64,000 bases of DNA from Alicyclobacillus tolerans (GCF_021739485.1 NZ_JAJFNK010000001.1:248001-312000), one strand, 5' to 3'; shown: positions 8,559 to 19,077, counted from the first letter of the stretch. Numbers and translations are program-made. Notes: generated by a model from the sequence alone, not told the origin.

Positions 8559-10994
8559 CTATTTTTTCGGCATGGTAATAACGTCGGTGACCGTGGCCTG
8601 CAGGTCGATGGCTGCGTACTGTACCGGTGCCGCTGAAGTTTTGTCGACTTCCATCTCGAATACTTCCGTCCCCTGGTTGTTGACGACATAGGCTCCTAGC
8701 ATCGTTCCTTCTTCGGCCAGGAGTCCCCGGACAATCCGGTCCCCGGACTTAAAGCCTTTCCACACCTGAGTCCCCTTGCCTCCGCGGCTCTTTCCGGGAA
8801 CGCGCTGGGAGTGTACGGCGCGCGAGTAACCGTGGCATTCGAACAACACAACCGTAAACGGCTTATCTGCTTCTACCGGATAGGCATTGAGCACCGAATC
8901 TTGGCGCGTGAGAGAGATGAGTTTGACCCCCAATGCGTTTTTGCCGACTTGTGAAATTTCGCTTTGGTCAAACAGTCCGACATATCCGCGTTCCGTGATC
9001 ACGACGACGCGCTCGTCGTCCGCCGTCAAAAACACCTGTTTCAGTTCATCTCCGTCCTTTAGCTTGAGAGCTCGGATTGCAACGGACCGATCAGTCTGGT
9101 ACTCACTGACCGCTGTCTTTTTGACTAACCCGCCACCCGTGACAAAGCAGAGGGATTGCACAGCTTTGAAGTCCGCCACTGCAACGACGCATGCGACTTT
9201 TTCGTCGTTTCCCAGCGGAATCAGGGTGTGCAGCGGCTGCCCTTCGTCCTTCCACCTTCCTTCAGGCACCTTGTTCGCGAGCAAGGAGTAGTACATGCCG
9301 CTGCTCGTAAACAGCAAGAGCGTGTCTGTGGTCTTGGTGAAGATGGTGTCTTGAATGGCGTCTCCAAGTTTGAGGTTGATCCCGTCAATTCGCTCGACGC
9401 CCATGAACGCTCGTTTTTTCAGGCGTTTGATGTAACCGTTTTTGGTCAACATCACGTAGACTTCTTCTTCCGGAATGGTCATGGTCACATCCACAGTCAA
9501 TTCCTTGACTTCTTCCTTGATGGGGGAGAGGCGATCATGACTGTACGGCTTCACGAATTCGGCGAGTTCTGTTTGGATGACCTTGTCGAGGAGTTTTGCC
9601 GAACCGAGAATTCCCTCGAGTTTGGAGATGGTTTTTTGCAGGTCGTCTCGTTCCTTGCGAAATCCATCTATTTCTAAATTGGTCAGGCGGTACAGGCGCA
9701 GGTCCAGAATGGCATTGGCCTGAACCTCCGTCAGGTCAATCTGGGCCACCAGTCCTTCGAGGGCATCTTTGCGGTCTTTGGCTTCCCGGATGATTCGGAT
9801 GACCTCGTCGAGCCGATTTAAAGCTTTCACGTAGCCTTCGACGATGTGGAAGCGCTCCAGGGCGCGGTCCAAGTCGTACTGCGTGCGCCTGCGGATCACG
9901 TGGCGTTGATGTTCGATGTAGGAAGCCACGAATTTTTGAAGACTCATCTTTTCTGGACTTCCATTGACGATGGCCGTCATATTGGCCTTGTAATAGGTCA
10001 TAAGGTCCGTGTTTTTGTACAGGTAGGCTAGGATGGAGTCAATTTGTTCCTCCGTCAAGCCCTTCTTCAGTTCGACGACGATTCGTGCACCCGTCGGTCC
10101 GTGCTTCCGGTCCGTTTCGTCCCGGACTTCGACAATCCCGTCAATATCCTTGTTTAACGCGATTTCCTGAAGAGAGATGACGATGTTTTGCTTCACCGCG
10201 CCATACGGGATGTGGGAAAAGACCAACTGCGCGTTGGCTTTGGCAGGGCGTTCGATGTCACAACGGGCAGACATCACAAAACTCCCGGTCCCTGTGAGGT
10301 ACATCGAACGGATCCCCTCAATGTCCATGACCTCGCAGCCGGTCGGGAAGTCTGGTGCCCGGACAATGTCCATCAAGGCCTCGTTGCTGATATTGGCGTC
10401 TTTGAGGTACGCGATGCAGGCATTGACGACGTCCTGCGGGTTGTGGGGAGGGATGTTGGTCGCGAACCCACTGGCAATGCCCGATGCCCCGTTGATCAAC
10501 AGATTGGGTAAACGCGCGGGCAACACGACGGGCTCTTCCGCCGTGTCGTCAAAGTTTGGGACCGTGGCCACCGTTTCCTTGCGGATGTCGGCCAACATGT
10601 CCATGGCATACGGGGACAAACGCGCTTCCGTATAACGCATGGCCGCCGGAGGGTCCTTGTCCAGTGATCCCCAGTTGCCGTGCCCGTCGATGAGCGGCTG
10701 ATTCGTTTTAAAGGGCTGCGCCAAATTCACCATGGCTTCGTAAATGGACGAGTCGCCGTGAGGGTGGTAGTTGCCCATAACGTCGCCGACCGTTTTGGCC
10801 GATTTGCGGTAGCCTTTGTCTGGCGTGTTTCCAGAGAGGAACATGGAGTACAGAATGCGGCGTTGAACAGGTTTTAACCCATCGCGCGCATCCGGAATCG
10901 CACGGCTTTGGATGGTGTATTTGGAATAGCGGCCAAACCGATCGCCTAACAGTTCAGCAATATCGATAAGAATGGTCTTTTCCGTTTGCGGCAT
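8559..10994 (-). CDS. parC: DNA topoisomerase IV subunit A
   Basis: 811-aa breakage-reunion subunit of topoisomerase IV, which decatenates daughter chromosomes. The signature [20 protein letters not shown] opens the winged-helix domain, the quinolone-determining region [11 protein letters not shown] keeps the sensitive-type Ser, and the active-site Tyr is in AMRYTEARL (about residue 121). The C-terminal beta-pinwheel follows and includes an SRGGKG stretch resembling a degenerate GyrA box. The ATG 10994 start has AGGGGGGA six bases upstream. It lies 22 bases after parE, so the two form one operon. Length (811) matches ParC of Bacilli. Confidence 0.96.
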   Translation of the reverse strand: MPQTEKTILIDIAELLGDRFGRYSKYTIQSRAIPDARDGLKPVQRRILYSMFLSGNTPDKGYRKSAKTVGDVMGNYHPHGDSSIYEAMVNLAQPFKTNQPLIDGHGNWGSLDKDPPAAMRYTEARLSPYAMDMLADIRKETVATVPNFDDTAEEPVVLPARLPNLLINGASGIASGFATNIPPHNPQDVVNACIAYLKDANISNEALMDIVRAPDFPTGCEVMDIEGIRSMYLTGTGSFVMSARCDIERPAKANAQLVFSHIPYGAVKQNIVISLQEIALNKDIDGIVEVRDETDRKHGPTGARIVVELKKGLTEEQIDSILAYLYKNTDLMTYYKANMTAIVNGSPEKMSLQKFVASYIEHQRHVIRRRTQYDLDRALERFHIVEGYVKALNRLDEVIRIIREAKDRKDALEGLVAQIDLTEVQANAILDLRLYRLTNLEIDGFRKERDDLQKTISKLEGILGSAKLLDKVIQTELAEFVKPYSHDRLSPIKEEVKELTVDVTMTIPEEEVYVMLTKNGYIKRLKKRAFMGVERIDGINLKLGDAIQDTIFTKTTDTLLLFTSSGMYYSLLANKVPEGRWKDEGQPLHTLIPLGNDEKVACVVAVADFKAVQSLCFVTGGGLVKKTAVSEYQTDRSVAIRALKLKDGDELKQVFLTADDERVVVITERGYVGLFDQSEISQVGKNALGVKLISLTRQDSVLNAYPVEADKPFTVVLFECHGYSRAVHSQRVPGKSRGGKGTQVWKGFKSGDRIVRGLLAEEGTMLGAYVVNNQGTEVFEMEVDKTSAAPVQYAAIDLQATVTDVITMPKK

Positions 10995-11016
10995 CAAAGT
11001 TCCCCCCTAAAATTCT

Positions 11017-13011
11017 CTATTCCTCGTAGGTATTGAAGTCGACGTTTTCGTACAGCCACTGCCGGCGCAATTCTGATTTCGCCCCCATGAGCGTCGTGAT
11101 CCGGCGTTGCGCGATGCTCGGGTCCGTGACGTCCACTTGAATAATGGTCCTCGTTTCCGGGCACATCGTGGTTTCCCACAATTGGTCCGGATTCATTTCT
11201 CCAAGGCCTTTATACCGCTGGAGTTCAAACGCAGATTTGCTTTTGGCCAACGAGCTGCGGATCTCGTTTAACTCCTCGTCGTTCCATGCATACTGGACTT
11301 CCTGTTGCTTGGACTTGCCTTTGCCGCGCGCAAAGGTAATTTTGTACAACGGAGGCATGGCAACGTACAGCATGCCAGCTTCCACCAACGGTCTCATATA
11401 TTGATAGAACAGAGTGATGAGCAGAGACTGAATGTGGCCTCCGTCGGGATCGGCGTCGCTCATGATAATGACCTTCCCGTACTTGGCTTCGGAGAGGTCA
11501 AACGATTGTCCGATGCCAGCTCCAATCGAGTCCACAATGGCTGCGATTTCCGCATTCTTTAGGATTTTGCTCAAATCGTTTTCCCGTTCGACGTTGAGCG
11601 ATTTTCCGCGCAGCGGGAGGATACCTTGATACCGCGAATCGCGTCCCTGTTTCGCGGAACCTCCTGCGGAGTCTCCTTCGACAATGAAGAGTTCGTTTTT
11701 CGCGTAGTCCTTGCCATTCGGTGCTGTCAACTTCTCCACCAAAACCTTGCGACGGCCGTTTTTATCGCGCTTGTCTTTGCCTGCGCGCACATCCTCTGCT
11801 GCCTTTTTCGCGGCTTCCCTCGCGCGTTTAGACAGGATGGCGCGTTGAATGATGTTGGTTGCGAGGTCGCGGTTTTGGTCGAGGTAGGCGCTCAATTGTT
11901 CTGAAACAATGGTCGCGACCACGTTTTGAACCTCTTTGTTACTCAGTTCGTCCTTCGTTTGTCCAATGAATTCTGGATTGGGAATGCGCAGGGACAACAC
12001 GCAGGTCATGCCTTCCCGCAACAAGTCTCCTTCGAGGTTGTCCTGACCGTCCTTGAGGATCCCGTTGGTTCGCGCGTAGTCGTTGAAGGTGCGTGTGAAG
12101 GCGGTCTTAAAGCCGCGGACGTGGGTGCCGCCGCTCTTTGTAGGGATGCAGTTCACGAAACTCGCGAATGTTTCCGCGTAGCCGTCTGTGTATTGAAATC
12201 CAATGTCGACGGTGATATCCTCTGCCCGGCCTGAAAATGAAGCTGGGGGATGCAGCGTGTTCTTTTCCTCGTCTAAGTATTGAACAAACTGCGCGATTCC
12301 TCCCTCGTAGAAAAACGTTTTCGTTTCCGGGTGAATACCGCGCAAATCTGTCAGCGTAATCGTCAGAGTGGGGTTGAGGTAGGCCATCATGCGAATCCGT
12401 TCTTCGATGATGCCCACTTGAAAATGGAGGTTTCCAAACACCTCGGGATCGGGCAGGAAGCGAATTTGCGTGCCGTGTAAATGGGGGTCGCAGGAACCCA
12501 TCACGGGCTCTTTTGGAGTTCCGATTTTAAACTCGCCGCTGGAGTCCAACCCGGTCGCGTACTTTTGAAAGTACTCTTTGCCGTCGCGCCATATGGTCAC
12601 TTCCGCCCACTTGGACAGAGCGTTCACCGCAGTCAAACCGACTCCGTGCAAACCTCCGGAGACGGTGTAACCGCTGCCTTTATCGCCGAATTTACCGCCG
12701 CTGTGGGGGATGGTCATGGCCACCTCAATCGTGCGCTTCCCGGTTTCATGCATCCCAAAGGGAATCCCGCGGCCGTTGTCTTTGACGGAAAGACTCTGGT
12801 CCTCGTGAATGATGACGTCAATGTGGTTGCAATACCCTGCCAGCGCTTCATCGACGGAGTTGTCGATCACTTCTTTAAACAGGTGGTGAAACCCTTGCAC
12901 CCCGGTCCCACCGACGTACATGCCAGGACGTTTTCGGATGGCTTCCAGACCCTCGAGAACGTGAATGGACGAATCGTCGTATGTAGCTGTTTCTGGTTCA
13001 AACACGGACAT
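11017..13011 (-). CDS. parE: DNA topoisomerase IV subunit B
   Basis: 664-aa ATPase subunit. The GHKL ATP site shows EVIDNSVDEAL, DNGRGIP and SGGLHGVG; the transducer domain and TOPRIM domain follow with EGDSAGGSAKQGRD, PLRGKSLNVE and the metal-binding DADPDGGHI. The last motif is usually DADVDGAHI in this family, so the Pro/Gly variant is mildly unusual. The start was set at the internal ATG 13011 because GGAGG lies eight bases before it; earlier in-frame starts overlap that ribosome site. First gene of the parE-parC operon. Confidence 0.96.
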   Translation of the reverse strand: MSVFEPETATYDDSSIHVLEGLEAIRKRPGMYVGGTGVQGFHHLFKEVIDNSVDEALAGYCNHIDVIIHEDQSLSVKDNGRGIPFGMHETGKRTIEVAMTIPHSGGKFGDKGSGYTVSGGLHGVGLTAVNALSKWAEVTIWRDGKEYFQKYATGLDSSGEFKIGTPKEPVMGSCDPHLHGTQIRFLPDPEVFGNLHFQVGIIEERIRMMAYLNPTLTITLTDLRGIHPETKTFFYEGGIAQFVQYLDEEKNTLHPPASFSGRAEDITVDIGFQYTDGYAETFASFVNCIPTKSGGTHVRGFKTAFTRTFNDYARTNGILKDGQDNLEGDLLREGMTCVLSLRIPNPEFIGQTKDELSNKEVQNVVATIVSEQLSAYLDQNRDLATNIIQRAILSKRAREAAKKAAEDVRAGKDKRDKNGRRKVLVEKLTAPNGKDYAKNELFIVEGDSAGGSAKQGRDSRYQGILPLRGKSLNVERENDLSKILKNAEIAAIVDSIGAGIGQSFDLSEAKYGKVIIMSDADPDGGHIQSLLITLFYQYMRPLVEAGMLYVAMPPLYKITFARGKGKSKQQEVQYAWNDEELNEIRSSLAKSKSAFELQRYKGLGEMNPDQLWETTMCPETRTIIQVDVTDPSIAQRRITTLMGAKSELRRQWLYENVDFNTYEE

Positions 13012-13333
13012 TTCGTTTTCCTCCATCAAAATCGCGAACCCTGCCTGGTTTCGCGAGGCTTATGCGTTCCTTCTGGTATACAGCTTTTGTGCAGCGTCAC
13101 TGTACAGTGTGTGGTGCTGCAGGTCACAGCTGTTGTTTTGTCTATTGTACATATAAGTGCAATAGCAGCGACACTCATCGTGGCAACCCAAAGGCTGCCC
13201 GAAGTTTGATCCGGGGGTCTTATAACGAAAACCGTAACACTTCGCGGGCAATAAATCCAATATCCAAACCGTTAGCCCAAGGTGCTAGGGGTAATTCCAA
13301 AGACTTTGCCAAAGACCCTTTGACTCCAGCTTT
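13012..13333 (-). promoter_or_regulatory. parE upstream region with inverted repeats
   Basis: A 322-bp gap between parE and the BrkB gene, both on the minus strand. It holds a near-perfect inverted repeat TCGCGAACC/GGTTTCGCGA (13032-13056) just upstream of the parE ribosome site and a perfect 12-bp palindrome CACTGTACAGTG (13098-13109). Either could be an operator or a leader hairpin. No clear -35/-10 pair was identified. Confidence 0.45.
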
Positions 13334-14338
13334 CTAAGCCAGCCTTTTGACGTTCGAAGCAGGCTCTTGGGCTCGCTGACGCACTCTTAAGATGGAGGCA
13401 ACGACTTCCGCGCCGAGGAGCAAGACCATGGACACAATGTAAATCCAAAAGGTTAAGAGCATGACAAACGTCAGAGTTCCGTAAAGCAACTGATACCTCC
13501 CTAAGTGGTGCGTATACAGTACAAACAGCTCGCGGCTGGCGTAAATACATAAGGTCGACAAGGCTGCGCCGATGAGCAGCGGAATGCTTGGGAGGCGTTT
13601 CGAGGGCAGTACCCTGTAGACAAAGAAACACGTCACAAACAAGATGAAGGGAAATGAGACCTTTGCAACAGAGTGAACTACCAAGGTCCAGGATGCGGCG
13701 TAGGCGGGGGCCAAATGAGGAGCCACGTTTGGCAAAATGAAGGTAATGAGTGAAGACACAATCGTCAACCCCATAAGGATGCCGAGCATCGCGAATCCGA
13801 TGACGTACTGAAACAAGAAGGAACGGCGTTCGTGGACTTCGAAAATGGTGTCGAGAATTTGTTGCAAAGTCACAAAGCCGCCAACAGTTGTCCAAAGCAA
13901 GCCAAAAACCCCTATGATGCCAACCCCTGCCCGGAAGTGCGTCAACCGGGAAATGGTGCTCCACGCGAACTCCCCGCCAGTAGGTATGGCAGGCAGGTAT
14001 GCCTGAAGCAACCCTTGTAAAAACCGCTCTACAGACGCCTCGGGAATGAGCAGAGAGGCCCCGTAAATGAGTAAGAGGATGAGGGGGATGAGCGATGAAA
14101 AGCCAAAAAACGAGATCACCGCAGCGAGCGACCCCAAGTTATGTGCGCGTACCGCTTGAAAGAGAGATACAAACCATCGCTTTATCATGGGAGTTATTAT
14201 GGCCGACTTTGCGGCTTCAAATCCTGTTCTTGAATTTTGCTTGTCATCGTAAAACCCACTCGTCTGATTGACGGGTTTCTCGTGAACATGGATTCTGAAA
14301 ACTCGGGCATTCTTCATACACCGTTTCTCTGGTTGCAT
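13334..14338 (-). CDS. YihY/BrkB family inner membrane protein
   Basis: About 334 aa with six membrane helices typical of the YihY/BrkB (once misnamed RNase BN) family: SLAAVISFFGFSSLIPLILLL, RAGVGIIGVFGLLWT, YVIGFAMLGILMG, a PFILFVTCFFVYRVLP helix and LLTFWIYIVSMVLLLGAE. Function is unknown. The start is uncertain: ATG 14338 with GAGGA close upstream gives a 50-residue soluble N-terminal extension, while the conserved region begins at an internal MIKRW about 50 codons later. Divergent from the NCS1 permease. Confidence 0.85.
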   Translation of the reverse strand: MQPEKRCMKNARVFRIHVHEKPVNQTSGFYDDKQNSRTGFEAAKSAIITPMIKRWFVSLFQAVRAHNLGSLAAVISFFGFSSLIPLILLLIYGASLLIPEASVERFLQGLLQAYLPAIPTGGEFAWSTISRLTHFRAGVGIIGVFGLLWTTVGGFVTLQQILDTIFEVHERRSFLFQYVIGFAMLGILMGLTIVSSLITFILPNVAPHLAPAYAASWTLVVHSVAKVSFPFILFVTCFFVYRVLPSKRLPSIPLLIGAALSTLCIYASRELFVLYTHHLGRYQLLYGTLTFVMLLTFWIYIVSMVLLLGAEVVASILRVRQRAQEPASNVKRLA

Positions 14339-14417
14339 CTCGTCCTCGAACAGAGTGATAATACATTTGTATATACACAAGTAAATTCAACAAAGAGATG
14401 TGAAAGGAGTCATCAGG

Positions 14418-15773
14418 ATGTCTTTTTCAGCAAAGGCGAACCAAGGACGCGTGTATGGCGACCGGGTTCTTCAGGTGGAGCCGTTTGGCGTTGAGCGTGT
14501 CACTCGCAAGGAACGCCACGGGTCCCCTTTTCAGTTGTTCACGTTGTGGCTCGGAGCGAACTTGTCCATTGCAGATTTTGCCCTCGGCTTTCTACCCGTG
14601 GACCTTGGTCTTTCTTGGTCGTGGATTATTTGGAGTCTGGTTCTAGGCAACCTCCTAGGCGGCACTTTGTTGGCGTTGACGTCCGTCATGGGTCCGCGAT
14701 TCGGATTGCCCCAGCTCATGATTGGACGTTTTTCGTTCGGGCGCATCGGGGGGTACTTGCCTGCACTGTTGAATTGGATCAGTACCGTAGGTTGGTTCAC
14801 GGTCAACAACATTCTCGGCACGTTCGGTTTGCAGTATTTGTTTCCCCATCTGCCTTTTGCCGCGGGCAGCCTGGTTTTGGTTTTGGTTCAGGGGTTGTTA
14901 GCGATTTACGGGCATAATCTCATTCACGCGTTCGAGCGCATCATGGCCGTCATCTTAGGCATCTTATTTTTCATTGCAACCATCATTGCGGGTTCACACG
15001 TCAGCAGCGTCGCCTATGTCGGCCACACGAGTCACCCCATGGCCATGGCCATCATCGTCGTTGGCGCGGCATTCTCCTATATTGCCAGTTGGGCGCCGTA
15101 TTCTTCGGACTACAGCCGTTACCTTCCAGAAGATACGCGGTTGTTCAAAGGTTTTATCTGGGCCTTTCTGGGGTCCGTCATTGCCTCCTTGTGGCTCGAG
15201 GTCCTCGGTGCACTGATTGCTGTGGTAGCGGGAAACCACAGCGGCAATGCCATTCATGCCTTGGCTGGCGTATCCGGTGCTTGGGCTGTTCCGATGGTGG
15301 CGGCAGTCGTGTTAGGAGGTATTGCCGCAAACGCGCTGAATTTGTACTCAAACGCCCTATCGGCCGGTGCGCTGGACTTGCGCATTCCCAGGTTTATGTT
15401 GACGGCGGCCGCCATGGTTGTCGGCCTTTTGCTCAGTCTGATGGGGGCAGGCCGGTTTGAGAGCTTTTACGAAAACTTCTTGTTGCTGCTCGGCTATTGG
15501 GTCACCCCGTGGATCGCCATCCTGTTGATTGAATTCTTTGTGTTTCAACGGCGAAACGGTGCACCTTTGGATGTAGACCGCGTCAAAGGGGTTGTTCCAG
15601 CGGGACTGGGCGCTTTTGTGCTGGGGATTGTCGTGTCGGTTCCGTTCATGAGCAGTACCCTGTACGAGGGTCCCATCGCCAAAGCGCTGAACGGAGCCGA
15701 TGTGAGTTTTTACGTCGCCTTTATTGTAGCGTCTGCAATCTACACAATAACGCGAAGCCGGCGCGCGGTATAA
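14418..15773 (+). CDS. NCS1-family permease (purine/cytosine/allantoin type)
   Basis: 451-aa transporter with 12 predicted helices. Family marks are RHGSPFQLFTLWLGANLSIADFA (helix 1), FGLPQLMIGRFSFGRIGGYLP, GWFTVNNILGTFG and YIASWAPYSSDYSRYLP, as in CodB/PucI-type symporters that import nucleobases, hydantoins or allantoin. The ATG is set by AAAGGAG eight bases upstream. The next two genes on the same strand encode an acetamidase/formamidase and an amidase, suggesting uptake of a nitrogen source that is then deaminated. Substrate cannot be told from sequence. Confidence 0.9.
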   Translation: MSFSAKANQGRVYGDRVLQVEPFGVERVTRKERHGSPFQLFTLWLGANLSIADFALGFLPVDLGLSWSWIIWSLVLGNLLGGTLLALTSVMGPRFGLPQLMIGRFSFGRIGGYLPALLNWISTVGWFTVNNILGTFGLQYLFPHLPFAAGSLVLVLVQGLLAIYGHNLIHAFERIMAVILGILFFIATIIAGSHVSSVAYVGHTSHPMAMAIIVVGAAFSYIASWAPYSSDYSRYLPEDTRLFKGFIWAFLGSVIASLWLEVLGALIAVVAGNHSGNAIHALAGVSGAWAVPMVAAVVLGGIAANALNLYSNALSAGALDLRIPRFMLTAAAMVVGLLLSLMGAGRFESFYENFLLLLGYWVTPWIAILLIEFFVFQRRNGAPLDVDRVKGVVPAGLGAFVLGIVVSVPFMSSTLYEGPIAKALNGADVSFYVAFIVASAIYTITRSRRAV

Positions 15774-16028
15774 CGCGTCGGTGCGCAAATGGCAAAGGGC
15801 GGGTGAGTCCGTAAAGCAGGAACCTGGCGCAGCTATGAAACACCCAAGTCACGAATCGACAGCGTTTTTACAGCACTTGTATTAGGATTCAAATCAATGC
15901 GGCAAGTTTACAACAGCGCCGTTGCGTGAGCCTGCAGCCCGTAAAAGGGCGGATGACGGGGCAGCGGCGGGTTCTCTTCAGGTTTCGCATCCAATGTACG
16001 GAAAGACGCTAAAAGAGGAGGTCTGTTC

Positions 16029-17339
16029 GTGGGATTTCGCGCAGCTTCGGAGACCGTGTTTGTCAATACATTTACAAATGGAGTTCTCGACCCGGCACAG
16101 CCGATGTTGGGTCCGGTTCGGGACGGAGGGTACATCGTCGCCAATACGGCTCCAGGGTGTTGGGGCCCCATGATTACTCCGGCCATCCGCGGCGGCCACG
16201 AGGTCACGCAGCCGGTGTATGTCGAAGGGGCAGAGGTGGGCGACACCATCGTCATTCGCATTCAATCCATTCGAGTCACTTCTGCAGCTACAGCTTCTGG
16301 CAATGACCAAAGTATGGAGGGACGGTTTCTTGGCGATCCGTACTGCGCGGGGAAGTGCCCGGAGTGCGGCACCATGTATCCAGAGACGAGAATCGAAGGC
16401 ATCGGTCCCACCGCGATTCGCTGTGTGAATTGTGGTGCGGATGTCACTCCATTTACGTTTACGAACGGGTATACCATTGCGTTTGACGCCAACCGACAAC
16501 TCGGGGTCACTCTGCCTCAAGAAGCCGCAGAGCAAATTGCCAAAGACGGACATCAGTACATGTGTATTCCGGATAACTCCAAACAAAATCCAATTGTTAC
16601 GTTTGCCCCTCACGACATTGTAGGAGCCGTCGCGCGCATGCGCCCCTTTCTGGGGCAGTTGGGAACGACGCCATCCCGGGCCATTCCGGATTCGCATAAT
16701 GCAGGCGACTTTGGTTTTTTCCTCATTGGTGCGCCACACGACTATGCGTTGACGAAGGAACAGCTCAACGAGGCACGCACAGACGGTCATATGGACGTCA
16801 ATCGCGTCCGCGAAGGGGCTGTTTTACTCTGCCCGGTGAAGGTAACAGGCGGAGGCGTCTACCTCGGCGACATGCACGCCTTACAAGGCGATGGCGAAAT
16901 CGCGGGTCACACCTGTGATGTATCGGGGGTCGTAACGCTGCAGGTACACGTTTTAAAAGGGCTGAGTCTGGAGGGGCCGGTGTTGCTGCCGGTGGAAGAG
17001 GACTTGCCTTACCTGGCGAGACCTTTGTCTCAACAGGAAAAACACATGGCTTTGCAGCAAGCGAATGCTTGGGGGTTGCAGGAGATTGAAGAAACGCTTC
17101 CGATTTCCGTCATCGGCAGCGGGGAGAACTTGAACGTGGCAACGGACAACGGGTTGCAAAGGGCGGCCAAGCTGCTTGACATGACGATTCCTGAAGTTAT
17201 GAACCGGGCAACCATTACCGGCGCGATCCAGATTGGTCGACACCCTGGGGTCGTCACCGTGACCTTGTTAGCTCCTGTCAATCGATTCGAGCGACTGGGT
17301 ATTCTCGACTTGGCACGTCAACAGTATTTGGCGAGGTGA
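16029..17339 (+). CDS. Acetamidase/formamidase family protein with zinc-ribbon-like insert
   Basis: 436-aa FmdA/AmdA-family amidohydrolase expected to release ammonia from formamide or small amides. Recognisable parts are GGHEVTQPVYVEGAEVGDTIVI, the SHNAGDFG region, HMDVNRVREGAVLLCPV, and GGGVYLGDMHALQGDGEIAGH. It carries a four-cysteine knuckle (CPEC at 110-113 and CVNC at 132-135), which I do not recall as a general feature of the family. The GTG start has GAGGAGG eight bases upstream. Flanked by an NCS1 permease and an amidase gene. Confidence 0.88.
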   Translation: MGFRAASETVFVNTFTNGVLDPAQPMLGPVRDGGYIVANTAPGCWGPMITPAIRGGHEVTQPVYVEGAEVGDTIVIRIQSIRVTSAATASGNDQSMEGRFLGDPYCAGKCPECGTMYPETRIEGIGPTAIRCVNCGADVTPFTFTNGYTIAFDANRQLGVTLPQEAAEQIAKDGHQYMCIPDNSKQNPIVTFAPHDIVGAVARMRPFLGQLGTTPSRAIPDSHNAGDFGFFLIGAPHDYALTKEQLNEARTDGHMDVNRVREGAVLLCPVKVTGGGVYLGDMHALQGDGEIAGHTCDVSGVVTLQVHVLKGLSLEGPVLLPVEEDLPYLARPLSQQEKHMALQQANAWGLQEIEETLPISVIGSGENLNVATDNGLQRAAKLLDMTIPEVMNRATITGAIQIGRHPGVVTVTLLAPVNRFERLGILDLARQQYLAR

Positions 17340-17432
17340 CCGATGCGGCAGCCGGCGCGGAACTACCTGCCGCGCTTATCGTTACAATTTATTGAATATT
17401 GAGACTATAATGACCAGGGGAGGTTGTTGCTC

Positions 17433-18935
17433 GTGATTAAAAAACCGTCGTTGGAGGCTCTCGAACGCATCGCCCATCAGTACCACATGGACATGACCAA
17501 AGAAGAACTCTTGTCTTTTCAAGGGTTGATTGAGGGGTCACTGCAATCATACGACCGTGTGCACCAAATGGTGGAACCCAATCTTCCGGTCAAATACGAG
17601 CGAACCTCCGGGTACAGGCCCAGCGAAGCAGAAAACCCCCAAAACGCCTGGTATTGGAAGGCGTCCGTCAAGGGAGCCGAGTCGGGGAAACTCAGCGGGA
17701 AAAAAATTGTCCTCAAGGACAATGTCAGCCTCGCTGGGGTTCCCATGATGAACGGAACGTCGGTTCTTGAAGGTTTCGTGCCGGACATGGATGCGACCAT
17801 TGTGACCCGCATTTTGGACGAAGGTGGAGAGATTGTGGGAAAGGCGGTTTGTGAGCACCTGTGTTTTTCTGGAGGCAGCCACACCTCGGATACGGGTCCG
17901 GTCTTGAACCCCTATGACCCGAGCCGGTCCGCGGGGGGGTCTTCCAGCGGCAGCGCCGTTCTCGTGGCAAAAGGTGAGGTGGATATGGCCATCGGCGGCG
18001 ATCAAGGGGGTTCGATTCGCATTCCGAGTTCCTGGTGCGGCGTATACGGCCTCAAGCCGTCTTACGGGCTGGTTCCCTACACGGGAGTTTTCCCCATTGA
18101 GCAAACGCTCGATCACACCGGACCGATTGCCCGGACCGTCAAAGACGTGGCGCTCTTACTCGAAGTCATTGCTGGCCCGGACGGAAATGACCCGCGTCAA
18201 TCCGGTCTGGAACCAAAGCCGTACAGCCAGTTGTTGAATCCAGAACTCGATGGACTGCGCATTGGAATCGTGGAGGAAGGATTCGCTTTGGAAGGGCTGT
18301 CCGAGCAGGACGTGGATGAAATGGTCAAAGCTGCGGCTTGGTCCTTCGAACGCTGCGGTGCACAAGTCAGTACCGTCTCCATTCCGATGCACCGCGACGG
18401 AATCCACATCTGGAACGTGATCGCGACCGAAGGCGCCGTTTCTCTGATGGTCCGCGGAAACAGCCAAGGAACCAATTGGAAGGGTCACTACCAAACGCAC
18501 TTGCTCGATGTCTATGCCCGCGGGCTCTTGACCCGGGCCAACGACCTTTCCGATACGGTGAAATTGGTGATTCTCGCGGGTCAATACATGCAAGACGCCT
18601 ACCACGGCCGCTACTATGGCATCGCCCAAAACCTGGGCCGCGAGCTGCGGTTGGCTTACGACGAAGCGCTCCGCGATTGCGACCTGCTGGTGATGCCGAC
18701 GCTGCCCCTCAAGGCCACGAAAATTCCAGGACCGGCAGCCAGCTTGGAGGAGTCGGTGGCCAGAGCGCTCGAAATGCTCCCAAATACGGCGCCTTTCGAC
18801 GTGACCGGCCACCCCGCCATGAACGTCCCTTGCGGCACGTCAGCCGGCTTGCCCGTTGGGATGATGCTGATTGGACGCTACGGGGAAGACGACACTGTCT
18901 TGCGCGCCGCCCACGCCTTTGAGCACCTTGGGTAA
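17433..18935 (+). CDS. Amidase (amidase-signature family, enantioselective-amidase type)
   Basis: 500 aa. The Ser-cisSer-Lys triad is visible as Lys95 (KIVLKDN), the cis-Ser in AGGSSSGSA (about 168-175) and nucleophile Ser194 in DQGGSIRIPSS. An N-terminal helical segment of about 90 residues precedes the core, as in the Rhodococcus-type broad-range/enantioselective amidases associated with nitrile and amide breakdown, whose conserved stretches it closely follows (VPMMNGTSVLEG, CEHLCFSGGSHTSDTG). GTG 17433 is chosen because GGGGAGG lies nine bases upstream; TTG 17424 would abut it. Last gene of the amide cluster. Confidence 0.93.
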   Translation: MIKKPSLEALERIAHQYHMDMTKEELLSFQGLIEGSLQSYDRVHQMVEPNLPVKYERTSGYRPSEAENPQNAWYWKASVKGAESGKLSGKKIVLKDNVSLAGVPMMNGTSVLEGFVPDMDATIVTRILDEGGEIVGKAVCEHLCFSGGSHTSDTGPVLNPYDPSRSAGGSSSGSAVLVAKGEVDMAIGGDQGGSIRIPSSWCGVYGLKPSYGLVPYTGVFPIEQTLDHTGPIARTVKDVALLLEVIAGPDGNDPRQSGLEPKPYSQLLNPELDGLRIGIVEEGFALEGLSEQDVDEMVKAAAWSFERCGAQVSTVSIPMHRDGIHIWNVIATEGAVSLMVRGNSQGTNWKGHYQTHLLDVYARGLLTRANDLSDTVKLVILAGQYMQDAYHGRYYGIAQNLGRELRLAYDEALRDCDLLVMPTLPLKATKIPGPAASLEESVARALEMLPNTAPFDVTGHPAMNVPCGTSAGLPVGMMLIGRYGEDDTVLRAAHAFEHLG

Positions 18936-19022
18936 TTTCATTTGGAGAATCCAAAAGGATTGGGGCTCGTGAAGGAAGGGTATCAACTCATCTCGTTTTA
19001 GTTGTCATTCGCACATGGACGT

Positions 19023-19073
19023 CCTGCCAGGGAGACACCGTGCAGCGTCAGACGCTGCGCTGTCCCCGGCAGG
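19023..19073. terminator. Strong hairpin between convergent genes
   Basis: Two stacked stems: CCTGCC (19023-19028)/GGCAGG (19068-19073), then GCAGCGT/ACGCTGC (19042-19058) with a 3-base loop. It lies between the convergent amidase and VTT genes. There is no T run on either strand, so termination is inferred only from position. Confidence 0.5.
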
Positions 19074-19077
19074 GTGC

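Noticed and set aside
12481..13209. 242-codon plus-strand frame over parE and its upstream region
   Set aside because: Mirror frame of parE; no ribosome site and no family features.
13272..13964. 230-codon minus-strand frame overlapping the BrkB gene in another frame
   Set aside because: The BrkB frame gives clear membrane helices and family motifs; this one gives a basic, unstructured chain.
15774..16028. Possible guanidine or other riboswitch before the formamidase gene
   Set aside because: The region is GC-rich with some hairpins but I could not find the conserved blocks of ykkC-type or other known riboswitches.
15978..16790. 270-codon antisense frame over the formamidase gene
   Set aside because: Antisense shadow without start signals.
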